Below are positions 26,888 through 36,282 of a DNA stretch of 64,000 nt, piece after piece. This stretch comes from Chryseobacterium sp. CH21. Lineage in GTDB: Bacteria > Bacteroidota > Bacteroidia > Flavobacteriales > Weeksellaceae. The notes under the pieces are model-generated. The model was not told the DNA's origin. It was given only the letters and a program-made list of their open reading frames with translations, and searched no databases. The stretch covers positions 40,507 to 104,506 of the forward strand of contig NZ_QICI01000061.1 in the NCBI RefSeq assembly GCF_004119445.1, read 5' to 3'. Numbering within the stretch: position 1 is the stretch's first letter; each line of letters opens with the position of its first letter. A program made the position numbers and the translations under genes.

Positions 26888-29701
26888 ATGGACAGATTTT
26901 CATTCCTAAACGCAGCTCATTCTCAATTAATTGAGGATTTATACCAACAGTACTTAAAATTCCCAGACTCTCTAGAACCATCATGGAAAGCTTTCTTTCA
27001 AGGCTTCGATTTTGCTTTGGAGAACTATGGAGACGACGATAACATCCAGTTTATTCAGGCTTCGGCCAGCGCTGCCCCGGCAGTACAACAGATTTCTCAG
27101 GCAGTATCAAACGGAGAAGTTCCTGAGCACATCAAGAAAGAATTTAAAGTAGTAAACCTTATTGAGGCTTACAGAACAAGAGGACACCTTTTTACAAAAA
27201 CTAACCCAGTTAGAGAAAGAAGACATTATACACCTACTTTAGACATCGAAAACTTCGGTCTTTCTAAAGAAGATTTAAATACAAAATTCAACTGTGCAGT
27301 TGAAACAGGAATGAAAGAACCTGCTACTCTGGCAGATTTAATCAAGCACCTTGAAAGCATCTACTGTGATTCTATCGGAGTAGAATATATGCACATCAAC
27401 AATGTTGAAGAAAAAGATTTCATCAAAAGATGGCTTCAGGTAAATGAAAACCATCCAAGTCTTTCTGCCAACGAGAAAACAGAAATCTTATTAAAATTAA
27501 ACCAGGCAGTTGCTTTTGAAAACTACCTTCACACAAAATTTGTAGGACAAAAAAGATTCTCATTAGAAGGTGGTGAAACATTAATCCCTGCTTTAGATCA
27601 ATTGATCTCAAGATCTTCTCAGTTAGGAGTAGATGAAGTGGTATTAGGAATGGCTCACAGAGGTAGACTGAATGTACTGACTAACATCTTCGGGAAATCT
27701 TACAAACAGATCTTCTCAGAATTTGAAGGAAAAGAATTCGAAGAAGACGTATTCTCTGGTGACGTTAAATATCACTTAGGATCATCTAAAAAGATCAAAA
27801 CAGCTTCAGGAGAAGAAGTTTGTATCAACCTTACGCCAAACCCGTCTCACCTTGAAACGGTTGCTGCCCTTGTAGAAGGTATCTGCCGTGCAAAAGTAGA
27901 CGACAAATATAAAGATTACTCTAAAGTATTACCAATCATCATCCACGGTGACGGAGCGATTGCCGGACAAGGTATTGCTTATGAAGTGGCTCAGATGATG
28001 ACATTGGAAGGATACAGAACTGGAGGTACTGTTCATATCGTTGTAAATAACCAGGTTTCATTTACAACCAACTATATGGATGCAAGGTCTTCAACATACT
28101 GTACAGACATTGCAAAAGTTACAGAATCTCCTGTAATGCACGTAAATGCTGACGATGCTGAAGCAGTTGTTCATGCTATCCACTTTGCTGCTGATTTCAG
28201 AGCAAAATTCGGAAAAGACGTTTATATTGACCTTTTAGGATACAGAAAATATGGTCACAACGAAGGTGATGAACCAAGATTCACTCAGCCTAACCTATAT
28301 AAAACGATTTCAAAACACCCGAATCCAAGAGAAATTTATAAAGATAAATTGCTTAAAGACAGCGTTACTTCAAACGACGTAATTGCTAAAATGGAAACGG
28401 AATTCAAAGCTCTTCTGGACAAAGATTTTGATGCTTCTAAAGAGATTGAGAAAAACGTAATGGATCTGTTTATGGCTGAAGACTGGACCAACTATCCAAT
28501 CGGAAAGAGAGGAGCAGTTCAGTTGCCTGTAGATACCAAATATGATGCAACGAAGCTTAAAGAATTAGCACTTAAAATGTCAACACTTCCTGTTGATAAA
28601 AAGTTCATCAATAAAATTACAAGACTTTTCGAAAACCGTATCAAAGCGATTGAAGGAAACTCATTAGACTGGGCGTTAGGAGAGTGGTTAGCCTATGCTA
28701 CACTTCTTGTGGAAGGTCATAATGTAAGAATCTCCGGTGAAGATGTAGAAAGAGGAACATTCTCCCACAGACATGCGGTAGTAAAAACAGAAGATACAGA
28801 AGAAGAATATATCCCGTTAAGACACGTATCAGAAAGCAGATTTGATGTATTCAACTCCCACCTTTCAGAATATGGTGTTCTAGGTTTCGATTACGGATAT
28901 GCAATGGCTTCTCCAAATACATTAACCATCTGGGAAGCTCAGTTCGGAGACTTCGTGAACGGTGCTCAGATCATCGTTGACCAGTACCTTGCTGCAGCAG
29001 AAGAAAAATGGAAAATCCAGAACGGATTGGTAATGTTATTGCCTCACGGTTCAGAAGGACAGGGAGCAGAGCACTCTTCAGCAAGATTGGAGAGATTCCT
29101 TACCCTTTGTGCTAATGAAAACATGGTGGTAGCCAATATTACTTCACCTGCCAACTACTTCCACTTATTGAGAAGACAGTTAAAATGGGGCTTCAGAAAA
29201 CCATTGATCGTAATGAGTCCTAAATCTCTATTGAGACATCCTAAAGTGGTTTCTCCAATCGAAGATTTTGCAAACGGTACATTCCAGCCAATCTTAGATG
29301 ATCCTACTGCAGATCCTAAAAAAGTAGAAAAAGTAGTTCTTTGTTCAGGTAAACTGTACTTCGAATTATTAGCGAAGAAAGAAGAACTAAACTGTGAAAA
29401 TATTGCATTGGTAAGATTCGAACAGTTATATCCGCTTCAGGCAGATGCTATTGAAGCCATCTTCAACAAATACGAAAACAAAAAACAATTGGTTTGGGCT
29501 CAGGAAGAACCTGAAAACATGGGTGCTTGGTCTTATATCCTGAGAAACTTCAGAGATACAGGGATCCAGGTAGTTGCTCCGGTACCAAGCGGTGCTCCAG
29601 CTCCAGGTAGCCACAAAATGTTTGAGAAAAATCAAAATGCAGTGATCAACAGAGTTTTCGACAGAGATGATGCTCCTGCAAAAAGACCAGTTACAGCTTA
29701 A
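26888..29701 (+). CDS. sucA: 2-oxoglutarate dehydrogenase E1 component
   Basis: 937 residues, the full length of the OdhA/SucA family. The N-terminal FSFLNAAHSQLIEDLYQQYL is the E1 N-terminal segment. VVLGMAHRGRLNVLTN, HGDGAIAGQGIAYE and VNNQVSFTT mark the thiamine-diphosphate-binding part, and the C-terminal transketolase-like domain includes LPHGSEGQGAEHSSARLERF. It decarboxylates 2-oxoglutarate and passes the succinyl group to E2 lipoate in the TCA cycle. sucB follows 39 bases later on the same strand; the E3 subunit is not in the window. Confidence 0.96.
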   Translation: MDRFSFLNAAHSQLIEDLYQQYLKFPDSLEPSWKAFFQGFDFALENYGDDDNIQFIQASASAAPAVQQISQAVSNGEVPEHIKKEFKVVNLIEAYRTRGHLFTKTNPVRERRHYTPTLDIENFGLSKEDLNTKFNCAVETGMKEPATLADLIKHLESIYCDSIGVEYMHINNVEEKDFIKRWLQVNENHPSLSANEKTEILLKLNQAVAFENYLHTKFVGQKRFSLEGGETLIPALDQLISRSSQLGVDEVVLGMAHRGRLNVLTNIFGKSYKQIFSEFEGKEFEEDVFSGDVKYHLGSSKKIKTASGEEVCINLTPNPSHLETVAALVEGICRAKVDDKYKDYSKVLPIIIHGDGAIAGQGIAYEVAQMMTLEGYRTGGTVHIVVNNQVSFTTNYMDARSSTYCTDIAKVTESPVMHVNADDAEAVVHAIHFAADFRAKFGKDVYIDLLGYRKYGHNEGDEPRFTQPNLYKTISKHPNPREIYKDKLLKDSVTSNDVIAKMETEFKALLDKDFDASKEIEKNVMDLFMAEDWTNYPIGKRGAVQLPVDTKYDATKLKELALKMSTLPVDKKFINKITRLFENRIKAIEGNSLDWALGEWLAYATLLVEGHNVRISGEDVERGTFSHRHAVVKTEDTEEEYIPLRHVSESRFDVFNSHLSEYGVLGFDYGYAMASPNTLTIWEAQFGDFVNGAQIIVDQYLAAAEEKWKIQNGLVMLLPHGSEGQGAEHSSARLERFLTLCANENMVVANITSPANYFHLLRRQLKWGFRKPLIVMSPKSLLRHPKVVSPIEDFANGTFQPILDDPTADPKKVEKVVLCSGKLYFELLAKKEELNCENIALVRFEQLYPLQADAIEAIFNKYENKKQLVWAQEEPENMGAWSYILRNFRDTGIQVVAPVPSGAPAPGSHKMFEKNQNAVINRVFDRDDAPAKRPVTA

Positions 29702-29740
29702 TTTAAATAATATCCAATTAAAAAATAAAAAATACTCGAT

Positions 29741-30994
29741 ATGTCAGTTTTAGAAATGAAAGTTCCTTCACCGGGCGAATCAATTACAGAAGTTGAAATT
29801 GCAACTTGGCTTGTGAAAGATGGTGATTATGTAGAAAAAGATCAACCTATCGCCGAAGTGGATTCAGATAAAGCAACTCTTGAATTGCCGGCAGAACAAA
29901 GTGGTATTATCACTTTAAAGGCGGAAGAAGGTGATGTAGTACAGGTAGGTCAGGTAGTTTGTTTAATTGATATGGATGCTGCTAAGCCAGAAGGTGCTGC
30001 ACCTGCTGCTGAAGCTCCAAAACAGGAAGAAGCTCCGAAAGCTGCTGAACCTGCTAAACAAGAAGCTCCAAAACCAGCTGCTCCCGTAGCTGCTCCACAA
30101 ACTTATGCAACAGGAGCTCCATCTCCGGCTGCTAAGAAAATCCTTGACGAAAAAGGAATGGATGCTGCTCAGGTTTCAGGAACAGGAAGAGACGGAAGAA
30201 TCACTAAAACTGATGCTGAATTAGCGGCAGTTCCTGCATTAGGAGGAAGCCCTATGACAGCTACAGGTGCCAGAACTACCACTACAACTAAACTTTCAGT
30301 TTTAAGAAGAAAAATCGCTCAAAGACTAGTTTCTGTAAAGAATGAAACTGCTATGTTGACGACTTTCAACGAAGTGGATATGTCTGAAATCTTCAGATTA
30401 AGAAAGCAATATAAAGAAGAATTTGCTCAAAAACATGGAGTAGGACTTGGTTTCATGTCTTTCTTTACAAAAGCAGTTACAAGAGCATTACAAATGTATC
30501 CGGATGTAAACGCATCTATCGATGGTGACTTCAAAGTAAATTATGATTTCTGCGACATTTCAATTGCCGTTTCAGGTCCTAAAGGATTAATGGTTCCGGT
30601 ATTGAGAAACGCTGAAAATATGTCTTTTGCAAGCGTAGAAGCAAACATCAAAGATCTTGCTATCAAAGTAAGAGACGGTAAAATTACTGTTGACGAAATG
30701 ACTGGTGGTACTTTCACGATTACAAACGGTGGTACTTTCGGATCTATGATGTCTACACCAATCATCAACCCTCCACAATCTGCAATCTTAGGAATGCACA
30801 ACATCATCCAGAGACCAGTAGCGGTTGACGGACAGGTAGTAATCAGACCAATGATGTACGTGGCAATGTCTTATGACCACAGAATTATCGATGGTAAAGA
30901 ATCTGTAGGATTCCTTGTTGCGGTAAAAGAAGGTATCGACAATCCTGTTGAAATATTATTAGGAGGTGACGAAAGAAAAGGCCTTGGATTATAG
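29741..30994 (+). CDS. sucB: 2-oxoglutarate dehydrogenase E2, dihydrolipoyl succinyltransferase
   Basis: 417 residues. The lipoyl domain (1 to about 77) has its lysine in [11 protein letters not shown]. An Ala/Pro/Lys/Glu-rich linker spans about 85-130, a peripheral subunit-binding domain lies around 133-165 ([15 protein letters not shown], then [12 protein letters not shown]), and the catalytic domain ends in [17 protein letters not shown] with the active His and Asp. It moves the succinyl group from lipoate to CoA. Co-transcribed with sucA and ended by a strong hairpin. Confidence 0.96.
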   Translation: MSVLEMKVPSPGESITEVEIATWLVKDGDYVEKDQPIAEVDSDKATLELPAEQSGIITLKAEEGDVVQVGQVVCLIDMDAAKPEGAAPAAEAPKQEEAPKAAEPAKQEAPKPAAPVAAPQTYATGAPSPAAKKILDEKGMDAAQVSGTGRDGRITKTDAELAAVPALGGSPMTATGARTTTTTKLSVLRRKIAQRLVSVKNETAMLTTFNEVDMSEIFRLRKQYKEEFAQKHGVGLGFMSFFTKAVTRALQMYPDVNASIDGDFKVNYDFCDISIAVSGPKGLMVPVLRNAENMSFASVEANIKDLAIKVRDGKITVDEMTGGTFTITNGGTFGSMMSTPIINPPQSAILGMHNIIQRPVAVDGQVVIRPMMYVAMSYDHRIIDGKESVGFLVAVKEGIDNPVEILLGGDERKGLGL

Positions 30995-31023
30995 TTTTAA
31001 TGAAATTATAATGTAAATATATG

Positions 31024-31053
31024 ATCTCGCCTTATAAAAAAGGCGAGATTTTT
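31024..31053 (+). terminator. terminator of sucAB
   Basis: 10-bp perfect stem (ATCTCGCCTT and its complement) with loop ATAAAA, then a T run, 30 bases after the sucB stop. Confidence 0.88.
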
Positions 31054-31076
31054 GTATTTATTAAGAAAATGCTACA

Positions 31077-31466
31077 ATGATGTTTTCAAAAATGACTTCC
31101 AATATCAAAGTTTCAGTTATACCTGAATATGATAGTAAAAACAGTTATCCCTCCGAAAACCGTTACGTTTTTAAATACAATATCACGATAGAAAATGACG
31201 GAAGCTTTCCTATCAAAGTATTAAAAAGAAAATGGTTGATCTTCGATGTCGGATTCGGATACACAGAGATTATAGGTGATGGCGTTATCGGCTTGACTCC
31301 TGAAATAGGAACAGGTGAAAATTTCGCTTACTTCTCCAATGTAATGCTTCGTTCCGGAGTAGGAAATATGAGCGGAAAATACCTGGTTAAAAACCTCGAA
31401 ACACAAGAGACTTTTGAGATTGATATTCCAAAATTCAATCTGTTGTCTGAAGTGTTGAGTAATTAA
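31077..31466 (+). CDS. apaG: ApaG domain protein
   Basis: 129 residues, one immunoglobulin-like ApaG domain (RYVFKYNITIENDGS, GDGVIGLTPEIGTGENFAYFS, GNMSGKYLV). The family is linked to Co/Mg resistance phenotypes and nucleotide-polyphosphate metabolism in E. coli. The fold is also a substrate-recognition module in F-box proteins. The biochemical role in this group is not settled. Three ATGs lie close together at the start (31077, 31080 and codon 6), and the true one could be any of them. Confidence 0.88.
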   Translation: MMFSKMTSNIKVSVIPEYDSKNSYPSENRYVFKYNITIENDGSFPIKVLKRKWLIFDVGFGYTEIIGDGVIGLTPEIGTGENFAYFSNVMLRSGVGNMSGKYLVKNLETQETFEIDIPKFNLLSEVLSN

Positions 31467-31498
31467 TGATAAAGAGCAGACTAAGAACCCGGTTCTTA

Positions 31499-32053
31499 TT
31501 AAAGCTTTTTGATTTTCGCTTTCATATAATCGTTTACTTCATCATTGCTGGTGAGAAACAGTTTCTCAAAAGCCAGCAGAGATATCTTTGCACACACTTC
31601 AGCATCTGCACCCGCTCTGTGGTGGGTGAAGTCAATTTTGTGATATTCAGCCAAAGGTTTCAAGCCATATTTCGGAAGATAATTCCATGACTTCTTAGCA
31701 AGCTGTATGCTGCATAAATAGTTCAATTTTGGGGTGAACATTCCATAATGCTCCAGGCATCCTCTTAAAACAGAAGCATCAAATCCTGCATTATGAGCAA
31801 TCATAAGGCTTCCATACATCATGTCCTGAGCTTCATACCAGACTTCATCAAAAGTAGGCGCATCTTTCACATCTTCAGGATGTATACCATGCACCGCAAT
31901 ATTAAATTTACTGAAATAAGGAAAACTTGGAGGTTTAATCAGCCAGGTCTTTGTTTCAACAATTTTAGAATCCTGCACCACACAGATTCCCATCTCACAA
32001 GCTGAACTTTTCTCGTGAGTGGCCGTTTCAAAATCTATAGCGCAGAAATCCAT
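31499..32053 (-). CDS. DEDDh 3'-5' exonuclease, DnaQ-like
   Basis: 184 residues. The exonuclease motifs are in order: CAIDFETATHEKSS (Exo I, Asp and Glu), MIAHNAGFDASVLRG (Exo II) and HHRAGADAEVCA (Exo III with His and Asp). It lacks any polymerase-binding tail, so it is a stand-alone epsilon-like nuclease for repair or RNA trimming rather than certainly the replicative proof-reader. It converges on apaG with 32 bases between stops. Confidence 0.88.
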   Translation of the reverse strand: MDFCAIDFETATHEKSSACEMGICVVQDSKIVETKTWLIKPPSFPYFSKFNIAVHGIHPEDVKDAPTFDEVWYEAQDMMYGSLMIAHNAGFDASVLRGCLEHYGMFTPKLNYLCSIQLAKKSWNYLPKYGLKPLAEYHKIDFTHHRAGADAEVCAKISLLAFEKLFLTSNDEVNDYMKAKIKKL

Positions 32054-32236
32054 TGTTTTTTAATTATAAGTTGTTGGGTTGATTGTTGCTGGTTACTAGT
32101 TCTCTGGTTTTGAGTTTAATGTTCAAGGTTTAATGTTTTGAGTTTAAGGTTGGTTGAAGTTATCAATTTTTACTCTAATGAATCTTAGTTCATGATAAGT
32201 AAGGTAAACTGTAATTCCCCTAATCCCTGCAACCTA
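32054..32236. repeat. degenerate flavobacterial intergenic repeat
   Basis: The gap before the exonuclease gene holds tandem variants of TTTTGAGTTTAATGTT and TTTAAGGTT around 32108-32150. Similar wording appears in the atpA-atpG gap at 61008-61066. This looks like a dispersed repeat family rather than a gene. Confidence 0.4.
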
Positions 32237-33214
32237 TCATCTGCCACCTAAAAAATGTTTGAAAATCAGCCATTTTGATTGATAAAACTGACTCTTCTGA
32301 TGTTTCTGACGAAGTTTCCATGTTCCGGGAAGCTGGGCATAAAATCCAAAATGAGCTCTTACTACAGCCCATAAATGTGGAAAACCATGTTTTAAACCAA
32401 AGTAAATCCCGGCAACACCGTCCAGACATAATCTGAAAAAGATCAGCCAGATCAGTTGTGGAAAAGGAAGGTTTTTAAGCATCATAGAAAGATTATTTCT
32501 GATGTTTAAATACGTTTTTTGTGCACTCTGTTTATTGAGCGTTCCACCGCCTACATGATATACATGGGCTTTTCCTGTATAATAAATCTTTTTCCCTGAG
32601 TTGATAAGCCTCCAGCAAAGGTCAATTTCTTCTTGATGGGCAAAGAATCTTGCATCAAACCCATTCTGTTCCCAAAAATCTTTTGAACGGATAAAAAAAC
32701 AGCATCCTGAAGCCCAGAAGATCTCTGTTTCATCATTATACTGGCCTTTATCTTCTTCCAGATCATCAAAAACTCTTCCTCTGCAATAAGGATATCCAAG
32801 GTTGTCGATCAAGCCCCCGGCAGCACCAGCGAATTCAAAATGACTTTTATGGTGATAAGATAAAATTTTAGGTTGTACTGCTGAAACGGAAGGATTCTTT
32901 TCCAACAATTCCAATACAGGTTCTGTCCAGTTCTTGGTAACTTCTACATCGGAGTTCAGAAGACAGTAGTATTCATTCTTGATGGATTTTAAGCCCTCAT
33001 TGTAACCGCCTGCAAACCCATAGTTTGTATCATTTTTAATAATGTTTACGGTAGGGAAATTCTTTTGTAAGAACTCTAAGGAATCATCCGTAGAAAGATT
33101 GTCTATCAAATAGATATCGGCATTCTGAGAAAATTGAACCACACCCGGAAGAAATTTTTCAAGCCAATTTCTGCCGTTCCAGTTTAAGATGGCAACTGCC
33201 AGTTTTTTCTGCAT
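32237..33214 (-). CDS. glycosyltransferase family 2
   Basis: 325 residues. The GT-A core is plain: LAVAILNWNGRNWLEKFL at the start, YLIDNLSTDDSLEFL, GFAGGYNEGLK, and CLLNSDVEVTKNW as the DxD-type sugar-nucleotide site. FFAHQEEIDLCWRL is the acceptor/base region typical of rhamnosyl- and related transferases. A hydrophobic segment near LPFPQLIWLIFFRLCL may touch the membrane. It probably acts on a cell-surface polysaccharide or lipid. Its start overlaps the acyltransferase stop by 31 bases, which may come from a base missing in that gene. Confidence 0.9.
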   Translation of the reverse strand: MQKKLAVAILNWNGRNWLEKFLPGVVQFSQNADIYLIDNLSTDDSLEFLQKNFPTVNIIKNDTNYGFAGGYNEGLKSIKNEYYCLLNSDVEVTKNWTEPVLELLEKNPSVSAVQPKILSYHHKSHFEFAGAAGGLIDNLGYPYCRGRVFDDLEEDKGQYNDETEIFWASGCCFFIRSKDFWEQNGFDARFFAHQEEIDLCWRLINSGKKIYYTGKAHVYHVGGGTLNKQSAQKTYLNIRNNLSMMLKNLPFPQLIWLIFFRLCLDGVAGIYFGLKHGFPHLWAVVRAHFGFYAQLPGTWKLRQKHQKSQFYQSKWLIFKHFLGGR

Positions 33215-34104
33215 ATCAATCTATTTTTTTCAGAATCAAAATTTTTGATAGAGTCTTGATATTTCCATTTTCTGTGGGACCAAAGATAGTTGTCAGGGTA
33301 TTTGTGTAAAGTATTTTCCAATAATTTATGGAATTTTCTTACCACTTCATTTTCTGTAAACTTTTCGCCATCCGGGTATATTCTGTGATAATTAACCTGA
33401 TAATAACCGCGCTTCACTTTTTTCATCTCACAATAGATAAAAACAAGATCCATTCTTGTGGCCAGTTTATCATATCCGATAAATGCAGGAGTTCTTTGAT
33501 TCAGGAATTCCAAACCATAAGTGACATGAGCATGATGAGGCGTTTGATCTGCTACAAACATATAAGCAGAATCTCCATTGTTTTTAGATCTGAAGATATT
33601 GAGGATTACTTCATTGGCTTCCAGTGCTTCGTTTCCGAATTTATTACGAACCTTCTTCATCTGATTTTCCCAGAAATCACTGTTTACCTTTCTGTAAACA
33701 GGGTGGCAGTGGGCTTGGGGAATGATTTTTGCCAATGCATTGATCCATTCCCAGTTGAAAACATGTCCTGCAAGAAGAATAATATTTTTCCCTTCAGCCT
33801 TAGCTTCGTGGAATAAATGCTGGTTGATATGCTGCATCCTCACTCGGGATTCTGTCTCGGAAATGCTGAAAGATTTTATAGTTTCTAACAAATAATCAGA
33901 AAAATTAAGATAGAATTTCTTTCGAATCTCTTTAATTTCTTCCTCAGATTTATCAGGAAAAGACTTTATAAGATTTTGAGTGATAACCTCTTTTCTGTAT
34001 CCTACAATATAATAATTGAGGAAAAAGATAACGTCCGAAAAAATATACAATATTTTAAGCGGAAGCTTAGAGATCAGATATAATATTTTGATTAGAAAAT
34101 TCAT
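33184..34104 (-). CDS. lipid A acyltransferase-like (LpxL/HtrB family)
   Basis: 306 residues. An N-terminal hydrophobic anchor (LIKILYLISKLPLKILYIFSDVIF) is followed by the LpxL-family catalytic motif HX4E in LLAGHVFNWEW and the conserved FVADQTPHHAHVTYG block. The enzyme adds a secondary acyl chain to a lipid A precursor at the inner-membrane face. It pairs with the glycosyltransferase behind it, suggesting envelope glycolipid work. The C-terminus is uncertain: a seven-base run at 33224-33230 lies just before the stop. One more base would end the protein at 33221, just clear of the next start. A -7 box (TAAATTTG, 34115-34122) precedes it. Confidence 0.87.
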   Translation of the reverse strand: MNFLIKILYLISKLPLKILYIFSDVIFFLNYYIVGYRKEVITQNLIKSFPDKSEEEIKEIRKKFYLNFSDYLLETIKSFSISETESRVRMQHINQHLFHEAKAEGKNIILLAGHVFNWEWINALAKIIPQAHCHPVYRKVNSDFWENQMKKVRNKFGNEALEANEVILNIFRSKNNGDSAYMFVADQTPHHAHVTYGLEFLNQRTPAFIGYDKLATRMDLVFIYCEMKKVKRGYYQVNYHRIYPDGEKFTENEVVRKFHKLLENTLHKYPDNYLWSHRKWKYQDSIKNFDSEKNRLICRKNWQLPS

Positions 34105-34114
34105 AAAACACGCA

Positions 34115-34122
34115 AATTTAGT
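34115..34122 (-). promoter_or_regulatory. TAnnTTTG -7 box of the acyltransferase gene
   Basis: Minus-strand TAAATTTG, ten bases before the ATG. It sits 20 bases from the divergent box at 34142, so the two promoters share the short gap. Confidence 0.5.
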
Positions 34123-34141
34123 GATAATAAAATTATGGTTC

Positions 34142-34149
34142 TATTTTTG
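34142..34149 (+). promoter_or_regulatory. TAnnTTTG -7 box of the thioredoxin-like gene
   Basis: TATTTTTG, 37 bases before the ATG at 34187. Its position supports that ATG over an in-frame upstream start at 34016, which would lie inside the acyltransferase gene. Confidence 0.6.
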
Positions 34150-34186
34150 CAGAAGGATTATGTATTATTTTTTTTACTTTTATATT

Positions 34187-34759
34187 ATGAAAAAATTGAT
34201 AATATTCGCTTTCCTGGGATTAAGTGCTTTTGCCTTTTCACAGGATGTAAAGGATTTACCTGATAATGGAAAACAAAAAACAGCGCTTATAGTGCCTACG
34301 GAACAGAAAGAGTTAGAGGCAAAGAAAAAAGCAGCTGAAGAAAAAGCTAAGCTTCCTAAGCCATATGATCCAAAAGCTGATGCGCAGGCTGATATTAATA
34401 AATTGGTTGCTCAGGCTAAAAAAGAAGGCAAAAATGTGATGATCCAGGCTGGTGGAAACTGGTGTATCTGGTGTCTTCGTTTTAATAATTATGTGCAGAC
34501 TACTCCAGAATTGAAGGAATTAGCAGATAAGAATTATGTATATTACCACCTGAACTATTCTCCGGAGAATAAGAATGAAAAGGTTTTTGCCCAGTATGGT
34601 AATCCGGGCGAAAAATTTGGATACCCTGTGTTTATTGTTTTAGATAAAAACGGAAAAATGATCAAAGTTCAGCAGAGTGATGTGCTGGAAGAAGGGAAAG
34701 GCTACAGTAAAGATAAAGTAAAGGAATTCTTTACTACCTGGGCTCCTAAAAAAGGATAA
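34187..34759 (+). CDS. secreted thioredoxin-like protein
   Basis: 190 residues from the ATG at 34187. The N-terminus MKKLIIFAFLGLSAFAFSQ is a signal peptide. A lysine/alanine-rich linker follows, then a thioredoxin fold with the redox pair in GGNWCIWCLRFNNY (CxxC). The C-terminal half has GYPVFIVLDKNGKM, the cis-proline strand. It probably acts as a periplasmic disulfide reductase or isomerase. Transcribed alone and divergent from the acyltransferase. Confidence 0.88.
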   Translation: MKKLIIFAFLGLSAFAFSQDVKDLPDNGKQKTALIVPTEQKELEAKKKAAEEKAKLPKPYDPKADAQADINKLVAQAKKEGKNVMIQAGGNWCIWCLRFNNYVQTTPELKELADKNYVYYHLNYSPENKNEKVFAQYGNPGEKFGYPVFIVLDKNGKMIKVQQSDVLEEGKGYSKDKVKEFFTTWAPKKG

Positions 34760-34763
34760 AATA

Positions 34764-34796
34764 AAAAAACTGCTTCAGTAATGAGGCAGTTTTTTA
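34764..34796 (+). terminator. terminator of the thioredoxin-like gene
   Basis: AAAAAACTGC pairs with GCAGTTTTTT around a loop, ending in T, just after the stop codon. Confidence 0.8.
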
Positions 34797-34830
34797 TTGT
34801 CTGATTAGTAAAAACAATAATCAATATAAA

Positions 34831-36192
34831 TTATAATAGCTTTTTAATCCAGCTTAGTTTCTTTTCTGAATAAGGTGGATATTTGATATTTGGTTCGCCC
34901 CAGGTAGCTTTTTCGAGAACTGCTTTTTGATGCGAAAAAGTTTCAAAACCATATTTGCCATGATAGTTTCCTATTCCTGAGTTTCCCACTCCTCCAAACG
35001 GAAGATTGTCATTAGTTAAATGCATCACCGTATCATTGATACATCCTCCTCCAAAAGAAAACTTTTGGGTAAATTGATCCTTCTCTTCAGAATTATTGGT
35101 GAAAAGATAAGCTGCCAGTGGCTTTTCAAGTCCTAAAATAGAATTGAGTGCAGCATTATAGTTTTGAAAGCTGATGACCGGCAGGAGAGGACCGAAAATT
35201 TCTTCCTGCATGATTTCGTCATTCCAGTCCACATGATTCAAAATAGTAGGTTCTATATATCGTTTTTCTTCGTTAAAATAGCCGCCGGAATAGATCTTTT
35301 CCTGATCAATAAGGCGTACAAGGCGCTGGAAATTCCTTTGGTTAATAATTTTGGTGTATTGTTCAGAATCCTGACCATATTTGAATTCTTTGATATATTT
35401 TCTGAGCATTTCCAGAAACTGTTCCTGAATAGTTTCTTCTACCAAAAGATAATCGGGAGCTACACAAGTTTGTCCGGCATTGAGGAATTTCCCCCAAACA
35501 ATTCTTTTGGCTGCGATTTCGAGATTGGCATTTTTAGTAACAATAGCCGGAGATTTTCCACCTAATTCAAGCGTAACTGGGGTGAGATGTTCCGCTGCAG
35601 CTTTGTAGACAATCTTTCCCACTTTTGTGCTTCCTGTAAAGAATATTTTGTCGAATTTCAATTGTAAAAGAGCTGTAGTTTCTTCAATACCGCCTTCGTA
35701 TACATACAGATATTCAGGGGGAAAGTTTTCATTGATGATGGATGCCATCACTTTCATGGTGTTTTCCGCTATTTCGCTGGGTTTAAGAATACAGCAGTTT
35801 CCGGCAGCCATGGCTGCAATAATGGGAGAAAGGGATAACTGATAAGGATAATTCCAGGCTCCTATGACCAATACGCAACCCAATGGATCAGCATAAATTT
35901 TACTGTTTCCTAACTGATTGGCAAGATTGGTACTTACTTTTTTAGGCTTTGAAAGAGACTTTAGGTTTTTGATATAGTAATTGATATCATTCAGAATAAA
36001 AGATAATTCTGTGGTGAAAGTATCAAATTTTGACTTGCCAAAATCGTTGTTAATAGCTTCATACAGCCTATTTTCATTAGAAATAATAAGACTTTTAAGC
36101 TTTTCAAGATACATTTTCCGGAAAGTAAGGCTCTTGGTTTGCTGTGTTGTGAAAAAATCTCTTTGCTTTAGTAAAATATTTTCAATTTCCAT
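34831..36192 (-). CDS. aldehyde dehydrogenase family protein
   Basis: 453 residues from the ATG at 36192. The open frame extends to 36255, but the shorter start (MEIENILLKQRDFF) matches the family N-terminus. LELGGKSPAIV holds the catalytic Glu, NAGQTCVAPDYLL the nucleophile Cys, and FTGSTKVGKIVYKAA the NAD-binding turn. The length and C-terminal hydrophobic end suit the class 3 / fatty-aldehyde type, which oxidises medium to long aldehydes. Transcribed on minus, 27 bases after the MFS gene if the longer start is used. Confidence 0.9.
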   Translation of the reverse strand: MEIENILLKQRDFFTTQQTKSLTFRKMYLEKLKSLIISNENRLYEAINNDFGKSKFDTFTTELSFILNDINYYIKNLKSLSKPKKVSTNLANQLGNSKIYADPLGCVLVIGAWNYPYQLSLSPIIAAMAAGNCCILKPSEIAENTMKVMASIINENFPPEYLYVYEGGIEETTALLQLKFDKIFFTGSTKVGKIVYKAAAEHLTPVTLELGGKSPAIVTKNANLEIAAKRIVWGKFLNAGQTCVAPDYLLVEETIQEQFLEMLRKYIKEFKYGQDSEQYTKIINQRNFQRLVRLIDQEKIYSGGYFNEEKRYIEPTILNHVDWNDEIMQEEIFGPLLPVISFQNYNAALNSILGLEKPLAAYLFTNNSEEKDQFTQKFSFGGGCINDTVMHLTNDNLPFGGVGNSGIGNYHGKYGFETFSHQKAVLEKATWGEPNIKYPPYSEKKLSWIKKLL

Positions 36193-36282
36193 GAGTTGGC
36201 TTTTAGTGATTTGCGCAATATTGCGGTCTAAAAATACTAACAATAAATCGGCCAAAAATTTTAAGAAGGAAGCTTTTTTCCT

